Under the pieces are notes generated by a model. It had not been told where the DNA came from and made no database searches. It saw only the letters and a program-made list of their open reading frames with translations. A DNA stretch of 64,000 nucleotides from Rhynchopus sp. YZ270_cl-10 (Eukaryota; Euglenozoa; Diplonemea; Diplonemida; Diplonemidae): NCBI GenBank assembly GCA_964035575.1, contig OZ037841.1:186001-250000 (forward strand), written 5' to 3'. Made by a program: the position numbers and the translations under genes. Positions 10,825 to 22,078 of the stretch are shown one piece after another. Position 1 is the first letter of the stretch. Each line of letters opens with the position of its first letter.

Positions 10825-11356
10825 AGAATAATTTTTTTTTTTTCGTTTGGGGGTATTTCTTATCGCAGAGAATGTGCAAATTACTTCTTCCTGCGCAAAA
10901 ATATGGGTTCCCCTTTTTTTAATGCACATGCAGATTGGTTTTAATTTTTGTCAAAATTTTCAAGATCATTTTTTAATTATTTTTTTTTGAAAACTTAGTT
11001 GTGAGACTTTTTTATTTTCCTTCTTGAAAACTCAAAACTTTCTCCCACCCACCATTTTATATTTTCTACAATACAATTTCTAGCAATTTATCACAACTAT
11101 TCAAAACTAACATAACAGTGGTCTGGGTACTTTACTTTTTGCAAAAAAAAAAATGAAAAGACAACGAAAGCGAGGAAAGATCTGATGATGGGCACACTAA
11201 TAAGAAGGCTAATACAAAGACAACATAAGCTGAAGAGGGAAACACTTCCCCAAAACGAAAGAGAGTTTAATGAGAATTAATATTTCTATTCACATTGTTT
11301 CCCAGATTCCTTCTTTCTTCACATACATTAGCATAGGAACACATGGCATAAATAAT

Positions 11357-12673
11357 ATGAAAAGGCAACGTAGTGAGAGCGGGTCTGCGGATGGGCGTGC
11401 TGACAAAAAGCCTAAGACAACAAAAGAAGCAACACAGGAGGCAGAAGAAGATGATACAGAAGCTTTTCAAAAACAGACTGGAGAGGATGATGAAGAAAAG
11501 GAAAAAACAGAAGATGAGCGCAATGAACCTACAACAGTAGAATGCAGTACAAAACGGAAGAGGGGAGATGATGAACCAAGAAGTGCGCAGGAGCAGAAAC
11601 CTTTCATTTGTGAAAACTGTGGTGCCAGCTTTGCAGTAGATAAACAGCTCAAAGCACACAAAAAAGGCTCAAAAAAATGCAAAAAAACGTGTCCAAAGTG
11701 CAGAATTACGTTTTCTAATTTCCTTGAGAGGCACAATCATCAGAAGGGCTGCACAGGTGGGTTTCAGGAAGCACCTTCTACTCCTTCTCCTCAGGAAGCA
11801 CCTTCTACTCCTGATGTGCCACCCCCCAAGAAGCAAAAACTGGATAAGACTTCAGACGGCCGTTTCAAATGTCCTAATTGCGATGCTACATACAAACGTA
11901 TTCACAAATTGACGGAGCATCTGAAAAAATGTCAACCTGCCTGTACTCTTTGTAGGCGCAGTTTTTCATCACCTCTGCAGGCACAGAAGGAAAATCATGC
12001 GTGCTTAGGAAAACTTTGCTGTGAGCACTGTGGGGAAGAATTCACCGAGGTTAAAAACATGAAATCACATGCAGCAACCTGCGAAAAAACATGTCCGTAC
12101 TGCTATGCACAGTTTGCAGAGGTAAATATTCTACTGAAACACATCACACAATACTGCCTGAGGTTCAAAACTCTCAATTGCAAAATGGACTATCTTTCAT
12201 ACATTTTGCTTGGACAGGATGAGAGAGAGTTACAAAAGGAGAATGTGAGTGCTATAACACCTGCACTGTCTGCTAGTGTTGCAGCAGTTTTGTGTTTGGC
12301 AGCCATAGAACTTCCCCAGTACTTTGACTTCAACGATTACACACCGCCGTTATTTTCCTGGCTGTTCCATTCAGCTGAAGTATTTCGCATTTCGGCGTTA
12401 AGGACTTCTTCAAGGCCATACTATGCCACACAGGATAATCTGCTAAGGTTCCAAAAAGTGCTGCTGTGGTCACACATAAATGTTCCCTTGATTAAGGACA
12501 ACAAACCAAAATCTCACACCTTCAACGACTGTGTGGTCGACATCATGCAAAAAAAATGGGATCTCAGAAAGCTAAAGTCACTTGAAACAAAAAGGCAGCA
12601 GACGTATACCAAACTTGATGAGCTTGAGGAGGTTAAAGCTAGGATCTCATGCTTAGGTCTCTTATCACAGTAG
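11357..12673 (+). pseudogene. Truncated Helitron Rep/helicase gene: zinc-finger leader only
   Basis: Identical to the first part of the gene at 614, including the six C2H2-like fingers, up to the deletion junction near 12645. There it runs into a new frame and stops after a few codons. The predicted product (about 438 residues) would have the finger array and a short helical segment but no nuclease or helicase. If expressed, it could still compete for DNA sites, but nothing here shows that it is. Confidence 0.75.
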
Positions 12674-12927
12674 TCACTTCTAGGACCTATGAGACAGAAG
12701 GATATTCTTGCTTTCATTTTTTGCCAAAGGGGCAATCTCCTGAAGATGTTCTTATGCAAATACCATCAGAAAAGAGACTGCTGATAGTGCAAACTTATCA
12801 ACCTCCCCACTTCAACATTGGTACAGGAACTCCAGAAAATGTACTGAAAGCACATAAAAAAGCCCTAATTTACCCCACATTTCCAGACAATCACCTTTCT
12901 GACTTTCAACCGGGTGATCTTGACTAA
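12645..12927 (+). pseudogene. OTU 3' remnant in the deleted Helitron unit
   Basis: Matches unit-1 bases 7878-8160, the C-terminal part of the OTU domain including the YQPPHFN segment. It lacks the exon with the nucleophile cysteine and has no start of its own, so it cannot give an active protease. Confidence 0.8.
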
Positions 12928-14807
12928 AAAAATTTTTTCCTTTTTTTCTTTACAGTAAATTACTGTAAAAGACTTTTATTTTTATTTTTATTTTTTTTTT
13001 CTTCCCAGCCGGAGAGAATCAGATTAAATCTCTTGTGATGAAGAAATATTTGTTTGAACATGTTCATTGGATTGAAAAAAAATATGAGAAAAAAAAAACT
13101 GGGTAAGCTTAGCCCATCTAAAAAAAAGGATTTTATTTTTGTTTCTGTTTCACTGTTTTTTTAAACTGTTTTTGTGGAGTTCGTTTAGTTTTAAAAAAAA
13201 TCAATTAGTTTGGAAATTGTAGCAGTTTTTATTTTTACAGAGACTTTTTGACCGGTTTGATCAGCAGTTTTTGTTGTTTTTTTCTTCCCAGCCGGAGATA
13301 CTCTCTTGTGATGAAGAAAATATTTTTGTCTTGGATTAAAAAAAATAAGGAAATATAGGGTTTGCGGGTTTTCGGGTTTGCGGAAGAGGTTAAAACATAG
13401 CTTTAAAAAAAGACTACACCTTGAAGAAGGCGCTCACTTTGGCGGGTGAGAGTATTGTCATGCCATAAAAATAAAAAGATCAAAAATGAGAAAAGGAAAA
13501 AGAAAAAGAAAAAGAAAAAACACACAAAATGACTGAATAGCTCACGCACTTTTACTGTTTCTTTTTTCCTATCCTCATCACCACCACTTCCCACACAGAA
13601 ACCTACACATACCTGATATTCAATTCATCCATACAAATGAATTTTGTAATCTTGATCAGTGCACAGATTATGTACCTGGGAAAATTTTTTTGGTCAAAAT
13701 CCTGGTTTTTGCGGTCTCACACGTGTGTATGACCAAATTTTAGGTGGTCAAAAGTGGAGTCTGACCCCCATGTCCCGGTCATAAAAATTTCCTGTGAAGC
13801 CATTGACGAAGGAACTTTGCACTTTTGATCACTGCACACTATGTACTGACCAAAAAACCCACACAAAACACCAAAAACACCAAAAATCATGAAAAAACTG
13901 ATCCATGCATTTTAGGTCAAAAATACCCATTTCTCAGCGCAAATTGACCCCACCACAGCACGCACAGACTCCGGAGAGCCAAAATCAAAAAATTTTTTTT
14001 TCGATTTTTTGTAGGCAAAAATTGCTGGGAAAAATTTTTTGGTCAAAATCCTGGTTTTTGGGGTCTCATACATGTGTATGACCAAATTTTAGGTGGTCAA
14101 AAGTGGAGTCTGACCCCCATGTCCAGGTTATGGAAATGTCATATGAAGCCATTGCTGAAGGAATTTTGCACTTTTGCGCATCAACAATTATGTACTGGGC
14201 ATTTTTCCCACACAAATTTGACCCAGTACTCAAGGTCAATTTGACCTTGGTTCTTCTCTCAGGGTCTTCTGACCAATTTTTAACATGTCTAAAATGGTAT
14301 CTGACCCCCATGTCCAGGTCATAAAAACGCCCAATCAGTCCATTAAAGCCACAGATTTGATGTTTTGAGTAGTTGTGGTTAAATGTGGCCCAATTTTCCC
14401 AGCCAAAAAATGACCCCAAAAATCACGAAAAAACATATTTTAAAGCCGATACACTTACACACCTAAATTTGGCCCAATATGTCCAATGTGGTCCTCCAGG
14501 GTTGCAATGGCCTCATTTTATGGGCATACTGGCCATATTTCATACTTATGTCACATTTTGAAATTTTCGTCACATACAATACACACACCTTAGAACCACA
14601 AAATATCGTCAATTCCTTCACAAAAATAGCCGTGAAATGCCGCACCCATTTTAGGTATCTTCAGAAAAGGCTAACATCCAAACCCAGTACATTACGTCGT
14701 TTTTGGGCCCCAATCTACCGGAGTGTATTATCAGAAATACTGGGACCACGCGATCCAGCAATCCTGCAGCGTCGCCATTTTGTACCCCTCAAACCCGTAA
14801 TAACTAG
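12928..14807 (+). repeat. 3' non-coding region of Helitron unit 2
   Basis: A copy of unit-1 bases 8161-10040 with very few substitutions. It contains the duplicated CCCAGCCGGAGA motif (about 13004 and 13285) and the ~349-bp tandem repeat (about 13692 and 14041). No gene is seen. Confidence 0.7.
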
Positions 14808-15080
14808 AAACCCGCAAACCCGCAAACCCGCAAACCCGCAAACCCGCAAACCCGCAAACCCGCAAACCCGCAAACCCGCAAACCCGTAAACCCGCAAACC
14901 CGCAAACCCGCAAACCCGCAAACCCGCAAACCCGCAAACCCGCAAACCCGCAAACCCGCAAACCCGCAAACCCGCAAACCCGCAAACCCGCAAACCCGCA
15001 AACCCGCAAACCCGCAAACCCGCAAACCCGCAAACCCGCAAACCCGCAAACCCGCAAACCCGCAAACCCGCAAACCCGCA
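14808..15080 (+). repeat. CCCGCAAA minisatellite, about 34 copies
   Basis: Nearly perfect 8-bp tandem array with one CCCGTAAA variant. It sits exactly where unit 1 has a single AAACCCGC, so it expanded after the units separated. Because 8 is not a multiple of 3, the array is open in several frames and produces spurious long reading frames on the minus strand. Confidence 0.95.
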
Positions 15081-15562
15081 CGAGAAGTGAGCAACCATCG
15101 TTATCTAGCTGGTGTGTGTGATAGCAGGCTGGTGTGCCTGAAGCGTAATTATGTTAGATTACAACTATCTAGTATGCTGTCTCACCTTTTCCATTTCATT
15201 TTACTCTAACATATTGTTACTACTCTGTTGTGATGTGTTTCTTTTGGGAGGGGTAAAATGTTTTGTAAAAAAGGAAAAAAAATATAGATTCGTTTCTTTG
15301 TTTTTGTTGTGACATTTTTCTCTTTTTTTTTGTTTTGTTTTTATTGCTCTTTTTTTTCGGATTGAAGATGTTTTAAAATACCTGCATACTACCACTACCA
15401 AAAAATTCAAGACGATTTAAAATACTACTACTACCAAAATATTGAAGACACTTTAAAATACTACTACTACGAAAAAACCCGAAACCCTAGAAACCCACAC
15501 CCCACAAACGTATTGCTATTTCTTTTATTTAAAGAGAGAGATGACATGGTAGAAAAAAATAT

Positions 15563-16036
15563 TTAGTACGGCCTGCGCGTCATGCTCATCATGCGGAGGT
15601 CGCTTAGACGGTACCCTGCAGGATTAGTTCCTACGGTAACAGCCATTCTTTGCAGGATCATGCGCACTGCTTTCACTGGCATCCTCCTGTCTCTCAGAAA
15701 GCATTTTGTGGCGTCACATTCCAGGAAGAAGTAGGGGCTTTTGAACCCGGTACGCACGCTCACATAGTTGTGAACGGCATCGTAAGCCGGAGTTCCCACT
15801 GGAATTGAGAATCTTTTTTGCTTCCCGCCGATCTTGTACTCGAATGTGGCACCATAATCGTCACTTGTCATTGCAGTGGATTGCAGTGTTGCACACACGG
15901 ATTCATTAATTCCTCCGCAGTAGAGGACAGCCACCACTGCCTTGTGCAGGGCTAGCTCTATAGGGCCAGCTGTGACAGGAAGGTCCAAAAACGTGTCAAT
16001 GTCGTGCTTCAGCTGTTGCCTTTGGGTTTTGGGCAT
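15563..16036 (-). CDS. Tyrosine-recombinase-like (Crypton-type) catalytic-domain protein, key residues replaced
   Basis: 157 residues, ATG at 16036. The layout fits the catalytic half of a tyrosine recombinase of Crypton type. A helix with AVLYCGGINESVCATL takes the place of the usual GLRxSELxxL. A beta hairpin contains IGGKQKRFSIP (compare the GKxxKxRxxP region), followed by YFFLE, and a C-terminal YRLSDLRMM occupies the place of the GHxLRR box. The first catalytic Arg is Asn here, and the His box reads SDLR. No obvious nucleophilic Tyr follows except the final residue. The core-binding N-terminal half is missing. So it is either a decayed cargo or a repurposed DNA-binding fragment. The same gene recurs at 20893-21366 and, with an altered end, at 24975-25478. 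The assignment is by motif reading and is not certain. Confidence 0.5.
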   Translation of the reverse strand: MPKTQRQQLKHDIDTFLDLPVTAGPIELALHKAVVAVLYCGGINESVCATLQSTAMTSDDYGATFEYKIGGKQKRFSIPVGTPAYDAVHNYVSVRTGFKSPYFFLECDATKCFLRDRRMPVKAVRMILQRMAVTVGTNPAGYRLSDLRMMSMTRRPY

Positions 16037-16748
16037 TTTTTTTGTGTATGAATATGTGTATGATTGACTGAGGTAGTGTGTGTGTTTTGGAAGCGTAAAA
16101 TTACTTTACTAGTAGTAAAAAATGAAATTTAAAGTGTTCTTTGTTTTTGTTGACATATTTCATTTTTGACAAACACCTCTGACGGAAGCAGGCACTAAAA
16201 ACAATGAATAAAAAAAAACAAAAACTGTGACACCCCATATGTTATTTTGTTTGCGGGTTTGCTCTGATAAATGTAGATACACCTTTTCTCTTTTTCTTTT
16301 TTTCCCTTTTTTTTTATGCAATCAACAACAAACTCCCCAAAAACAATGTTTTCTTCATCACAAGAGATTTCTCTCCGGCTGGGAAGAAGTATCCAATACA
16401 AACCCAAACAAAAAACAATTTAAAATAGAAAAATAAACACTTCTTAGATCATTTGAACTGTGTTTTGGTGTTGAAGTTATTTATTTGCTTTACTGCCAGT
16501 AATTGTAACTTCACTTCAACTTTTATCTTTTTCTTTTTCTTTTTTTCTTTTCTTTTTATGCAATTAACAACAAACTCCCCAAAAATAATGTTTTCTTCAT
16601 CACAAGAGATTTCCTTTGCAAAAACAAAAATTAACTGAGACAAAAAAACCCGCAAACCCGCAAGCCCACAAAGACATCTCCCCACTTATCGCTATTTTTT
16701 ATTTGTTTTCTTATTTTATCCTTAATGTTCACAACTCTACCACACAAA
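16037..16748 (-). other. AT-rich region of unit A with two inverted copies of the CCGGAGA/TCTTGTGATGAAGAA motif
   Basis: No gene is supported; short frames here are Lys/Phe-rich and low in complexity. The motif at 16340-16387 (reverse strand CTTCCCAGCCGGAGAGAAAT) and a second copy without its first part at 16590-16612 share downstream sequence (TTTTTGGGGAGTTTGTTGTT). A few octamers lie at 16246-16260 and 16648-16662. Confidence 0.5.
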
Positions 16749-16975
16749 TCATTGCATCAATAGACCTGTCACAGGCTCACCCTTGAATAAGTATTTAAAC
16801 AAATACTTAACAACAAGGACCCCGCGCACTTCCTCATCGTTTCTGTGGCGCCGATATTTCAGGAGAAGATTGTAATGAACCATCCACCTGTTGTTCATCA
16901 GATACTGACTGAAAGCTTTGTAGAGGTTTGGGTGTGCTGGTCCAGGGAGTTGTACGATGTGACCCACATTTAAAG
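16749..16975 (-). pseudogene. Diverged Helitron Rep fragment, cut by a minisatellite
   Basis: The minus strand encodes HPNLYKAFSQYLMNN, LLKYRRHRN and VVKYLFKYLFKGE, matching the double-tyrosine part of the Rep domain at 614-7012 (there HPNLYKAVSEYLMHN and AAKYLFKYLFKGE). The stretch between the first two blocks, Cys-rich in the complete gene, is missing. The 5' part is replaced by the octamer array beginning at 16976. It ends at a TGA soon after the tyrosine motif. Confidence 0.75.
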
Positions 16976-19935
16976 CAAACCCGTAAACCCGCAGACCCGC
17001 AGACCCGCAGACCCGCAGACCCGCAGACCCGCAGACCCGCAGACCCGCAGACCCGCAGACCCGCCACACCCACACACACCACACCCGCAGACCCGCAGAC
17101 CCGCAGACCCGCAGACCCGCAGACCCGCAGACCCGCAGACCCGCAGACCCGCCACACCCGCAGACCCGCAGACCCGCAGACCCGCAGACCCGCAGACCCG
17201 CAGACCCGCAGACCCGCAGACCCGCCACACCCACACACACCACACCCGCAGACCCGCCGACCCGCAGACCCGCCGACCCGCAGACCCGCAGACCCACCAC
17301 ACCCACACACACCACACCCGCAGACCCGCAGACCCGCAGACCCGCAGACCCGCAGACCCGCAGACACGCAGACCCGCAGACCCGCAGACCCGCAGACCCG
17401 CAGACCCGCAGACCCGCAGACCCGCAGACCCGCAGACCCGCAGACCCGCAGACCCGCAGACCCGCAGACCCGCCACACCCACACACACCACACCCGCAGA
17501 CCCGCAGACCCGCAGACCCGCAGACCCGCAGACCCGCAGACCCGCAGACCCGCAGACCCGCAGACCCGCCACACCCGCAGACCCGCAGACCCGCAGACCC
17601 GCAGACCCGCAGACCCGCCACACCCACACACACCACACCCGCAGACCCGCCGACCCGCAGACCCGCCGACCCGCAGACCCGCAGACCCACCACACCCACA
17701 CACACCACACCCGCAGACCCGCAGACCCGCAGACCCGCAGACCCGCAGACCCGCAGACCCGCAGACCCGCCACACCCACACACACCACACCCGCAGACCC
17801 GCAGACCCGCAGACCCGCAGACCCGCAGACCCGCAGACCCGCAGACCCGCAGACCCGCAGACCCGCCACACCCACACACACCACACCCGCAGACCCGCAG
17901 ACCCGCAGACCCGCAGACCCACCACACCCACACACACCACACCCGCAGACCCGCAGACCCGCCACACCCACACACACCACACCCGCAGACCCGCAGACCC
18001 GCAGACCCGCAGACCCGCAGACCCGCAGACCCGCCACACCCACACACACCACACCCGCAGACCCGCAGACCCGCAGACCCGCAGACCCACCACACCCACA
18101 CACACCACACCCGCAGACCCGCAGACCCGCCACACCCACACACACCACACCCGCAGACCCGCAGACCCGCAGACCCGCAGACCCGCCACAGCCACACACA
18201 CCACACCCGCAGACCCGCCGACCCGCAGACCCGCAGACCCGCAGACCCGCAGACCCGCAGACCCGCAGACCCGCAGACCCGCCACAGCCACACACACCAC
18301 ACCCGCAGACCCGCAGACCCGCAGACCCGCCACACCCACACACACCACACCCGCAGACCCGCAGACCCGCAGACCCGCAGACCCGCCACAGTCACACACA
18401 CCACACCCGCAGACCCGCCGACCCGCAGACCCGCAGACCCGCAGACCCGCAGACCCGCAGACCCGCAGACCCGCAGACCCGCCACAGCCACACACACCAC
18501 ACCCGCAGACCCGCAGACCCGCAGACCCGCCACACCCACACACACCACACCCGCAGACCCGCAGACCCGCAGACCCGCAGACCCGCAGACCCGCAGACCC
18601 GCAGACCCGCCACACCCACACACACCACACCGTAGACCCGCCGACCCGCAGACCCGCAGACCCGCAGACCCGCAGACCCGCAGACCCGCAGACCCGCAGA
18701 CCCGCAGACCCGCAGACCCGCAGACCCGCAGACCCGCAGACCCGCAGACCCGCAGACCCGCAGACCCGCAGACCCGCAGACCCGCAGACCCGCAGACCCG
18801 CAGACCCGCCACACCCACACACACCACACCCGCAGACCCGCAGACCCGCAGACCCGCAGACCCGCCACACCCACACACACCACACCCGCAGACCCGCCGA
18901 CCCGCAGACCCGCAGACCCGCCACACCCACACACACCACACCCGCAGACCCGCAGACCCGCAGACCCGCAGACCCGCCACACCCACACACACCACACCCG
19001 CAGACCCGCAGACCCGCAGACCCGCAGACCCGCCACACCCACACACACCACACCCGCAGACCCGCAGACCCGCAGACCCGCAGACCCGCAGACCCGCCAC
19101 ACCCACACACACCACACCGCAGACCCGCCGACCCGCAGACCCGCAGACCCGCAGACCCGCAGACCCGCAGACCCGCAGACCCGCAGACCCGCAGACCCGC
19201 AGACCCGCAGACCCGCAGACCCGCCACACCCACACACACCACACCCGCAGACCCGCAGACCCGCAGACCCGCAGACCCGCCACACCCACACACACCACAC
19301 CCGCAGACCCGCCGACCCGCAGACCCGCAGACCCGCAGACCCGCAGACCCGCAGACCCGCAGACCCGGAGACCCGCCACACCCACACACACCACACCCGC
19401 AGACCCGCAGACCCGCAGACCCGCAGACCCGCAGACCCGCAGACCCGCCACACCCACACACACCACACCCGCAGACCCGCAGACCCGCAGACCCGCCGAC
19501 CCGCAGACCCGCAGACCCGCCACACCCACACACACCACACCCGCAGACCCGCAGACCCGCAGACCCGCAGACCCGCAGACCCGCCACACCCACACACACC
19601 ACACCCGCAGACCCGCCGACCCGCAGACCCGCAGACCCGCCACACCCACACACACCACACCCGCAGACCCGCAGACCCGCAGACCCGCAGACCCGCAGAC
19701 CCGCAGACCCGCAGACCCGCAGACCCGCAGACCCGCAGACCCGCAGACCCGCCACACCCACACACACCACACCCGCAGACCCGCCGACCCGCAGACCCGC
19801 AGACCCGCCACACCCACACACACCACACCCGCAGACCCGCCGACCCGCAGACCCGCCACACCCACACACACCACACCCGCAGACCCGCAGACCCGCAGAC
19901 CCGCAGACCCGCAGACCCGCAGACCCGCAGACCCG
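16976..19935. repeat. CCCGCAGA minisatellite with a regular CCACACCCACACACACCACA spacer
   Basis: About 3 kb of an 8-bp repeat, one base different from CCCGCAAA. It is interrupted some forty times by a 20-base spacer of nearly constant sequence, and CCCGCCGA variants often follow a spacer. Runs between spacers vary from two to about twenty octamers. The spacer differs from the octamer mainly by A/C-only insertions, so it probably arose inside the array and spread by unequal exchange. It has no coding function; the very long frames across it are artefacts. Confidence 0.9.
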
Positions 19936-20409
19936 CAAACCCGCAAACCCGTAAACCCGCAAACCCGCAAACCCGCAAACCCGCAAACCCGCAAACCCGC
20001 AAACCCGCAAACCCGCAAACCCGCAAACCCGCAAACCCGCAAACCCGCAAACCCGCAAACCCGCAAACCCGCAAACCCGCAAACCCGCAAACCCGCAAAC
20101 CCGCAAACCCGCAAACCCGCAAACCCGCAAACCCGCAAACCCGCAAACCCGCAAACCCGCAAACCCGCAAACCCGCAAACCCGCAAACCCGCAAACCCGC
20201 AAACCCGTAAACCCGTAAACCCGCAAACCCGCAAACCCGCAAACCCGCAAACCCGCAAACCCGCAAACCCGCAAACCCGCAAACCCGCAAACCCGCAAAC
20301 CCGCAAACCCGCAAACCCGCAAACCCGCAAACCCGCAAACCCGCAAACCCGCAAACCCGCAAACCCGCAAACCCGCAAACCCGCAAACCCGCAAACCCGC
20401 AAACCCGCA
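19936..20409. repeat. CCCGCAAA minisatellite, about 59 copies
   Basis: A pure 8-bp array that joins the CCCGCAGA array without any other sequence and ends, like the 14808 array, at CCCGCACGAGAAGTGAG. This shared end marks the same element border twice. A few CCCGTAAA variants occur. Confidence 0.95.
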
Positions 20410-20892
20410 CGAGAAGTGAGCAACCATCGTTATCTAGCTGGTGTGTGTGATAGCAGGCTGGTGTGCCTGAAGCGTAATTATGTTAGATTACAACTATCTA
20501 ATATGCTGTCTCACCTTTTCCATTTCATTTTACTCTAACATATTGTTACTACTCTGTTGTGATGTGTGTCATTTGGGAGGGGTAAAATGTTTTGTAAAAA
20601 AGGAAAAAAATATATAGATTCTTTTCTTTGTTTTTGTTGTGACATTTTTCTCTTTTTTTTTGTTTTGTTTTTATTGCTCTTTTTTTTCGGATTGAAGATG
20701 TTTTAAAATACCTGCATACTACCACTACCAAAAAATTCAAGACGATTTAAAATACTACTACTACCAAAATATTGAAGACACTTTAAAATACTACTACTAC
20801 GAAAAAAGCCGAAACCCTAGAAACCCACACCCCACAAACGTATTGTTATTTCTTTTATTTAAAGAGAGAGATGACATGGTAGAAAAAAATAT

Positions 20893-21366
20893 TTAGTACG
20901 GCCTGCGCGTCATGCTCATCATGCGGAGGTCGCTTAGACGGTACCCTGCAGGATTAGTTCCTACGGTAACAGCCATTCTTTGCAGGATCATGTGCACTGC
21001 TTTCACTGGCATCCTCCTGTCTCTCAGAAAGCATTTTGTGGCGTCACATTCCAGGAAGAAGTAGGGGCTTTTGAACCCCGTACGCACGCTCACATAGTTG
21101 TGAACGGCATCGTAAGCCGGAGTTCCCACTGGAATTGAGAATCTTTTTTGCTTCCCGCCGATCTTGTACTCGAATGTGGCACCATAATCGTCACTTGTCA
21201 TTGCAGTGGATTGCAGTGTTGCACACACGGATTCATTAATTCCTCCGCAGTAGAGGACAGCCACCACTGCCTTGTGCAGGGATAGCTCTATAGGGCCAGC
21301 TGTGACAGGAAGGTCCAAAAACGTGTCAATGTCGTGCTTCAGCTGTTGCCTTTGGGTTTTGGGCAT
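20893..21366 (-). CDS. Tyrosine-recombinase-like (Crypton-type) protein, second copy
   Basis: 157 residues, with very few changes from the copy at 15563-16036 (for example Ala to Ser in the IELALHKA segment and Arg to His before MILQRM). The same replaced catalytic positions are present. The frame is intact, which may mean selection or simply a very recent duplication. Confidence 0.5.
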   Translation of the reverse strand: MPKTQRQQLKHDIDTFLDLPVTAGPIELSLHKAVVAVLYCGGINESVCATLQSTAMTSDDYGATFEYKIGGKQKRFSIPVGTPAYDAVHNYVSVRTGFKSPYFFLECDATKCFLRDRRMPVKAVHMILQRMAVTVGTNPAGYRLSDLRMMSMTRRPY

Positions 21367-22078
21367 TTTTTTTGTGTATGAATATGTGTATGATTGACTG
21401 AGGTAGTGTGTGTGTTTTGGAAGCGTAAAATTACTTTACTAGTAGTAAAAAATGAAATTTAAAGTGTTCTTTGTTTTTGTTGACATATTTCATTTTTGAC
21501 AAACACCTCTGACGGAAGCAGGCACTAAAAACAATGAATAAAAAAAAACAAAAACTGTGACACCCCATATGTTATTTTGTTTGCGGGTTTGCTCTGATAA
21601 ATGTAGATACACCTTTTCTCTTTTTCTTTTTTTCCCTTTTTTTTTATGCAATCAACAACAAACTCCCCAAAAACAATGTTTTCTTCATCACAAGAGATTT
21701 CTCTCCGGCTGGGAAGAAGTATCCAATACAAACCCAAACAAAAAACAATTTAAAATAGAAAAATAAACACTTCTTAGATCATTTGAACTGTGTTTTGGTG
21801 TTGAAGTTTTTTATTTGCTTTACTGCCAGTAATTGTAACTTCACTTCAACTTTTATCTTTTTCTTTTTCTTTTTTTCTTTTCTTTTTATGCAATTAACAA
21901 CAAACTCCCCAAAAATAATGTTTTCTTCATCACAAGAGATTTCCTTTGCAAAAACAAAAATTAACTGAGACAAAAAAACCCGCAAACCCGCAAGCCCACA
22001 AAGACATCTCCCCACTTATCGCTATTTTTTATTTGTTTTCTTATTTTATCCTTAATGTTCACAACTCTACCACACAAA
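21367..22078 (-). other. AT-rich region of unit B
   Basis: A copy of 16037-16748, with the CCGGAGAGAAATCTC motif at about 21670-21717 and the shorter copy near 21920. No gene is seen. Confidence 0.5.

Larger units (their letters stand above)
10744..15080 (+). mobile_element. Helitron tandem unit 2, internally deleted
   Basis: This is colinear with unit 1 at an offset of 10,743 bp up to about 12644, then at an offset of 4,767 bp. A deletion of 5,976 bp (unit-1 bases about 1903-7878) therefore removed the second half of the leader region, Rep, the helicase and most of OTU. The junction has only a base or two of shared sequence. The unit keeps both ends, the typical form of a non-autonomous Helitron derivative. 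Its 3' minisatellite is expanded compared with unit 1. Confidence 0.85.
15081..16975 (-). mobile_element. Non-autonomous Helitron-like unit A
   Basis: Reading the minus strand, the order is a diverged Rep fragment, two copies of a CCGGAGAGAAATCTC motif with AT-rich DNA, a 157-codon gene, more AT-rich DNA and a CCCGCAAA array. It is colinear without indels with unit B (offset 5,330). The shared motif and the shared octamer tie it to the plus-strand Helitron, although its Rep sequence belongs to a different subfamily. It is best seen as a rolling-circle element that lost its helicase and carries another gene. Confidence 0.65.

Noticed and set aside
15563-16036. Active tyrosine recombinase
   Set aside because: The first catalytic Arg and the His-box His are replaced and the core-binding half is missing, so recombination activity is unlikely.
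14808-20409. CRISPR-like appearance (regular repeats with spacers)
   Set aside because: The repeats are 8 bp, the spacer is constant rather than unique, and the DNA is eukaryotic.
14808-20409. Telomere or chromosome end made of GCGGGTTT
   Set aside because: The arrays are internal, lie between transposon units on both sides, and do not match a known telomere repeat. One octamer seed lies in an intron.
16749-20423. Open frames of 460-1,220 codons with repeated FAGLRVCG / VCGSAGLR, in several frames on both strands
   Set aside because: They are translations of 8-bp minisatellites, which stay open in several frames at once. They have no start context and no conserved domain, and the length simply follows array length.
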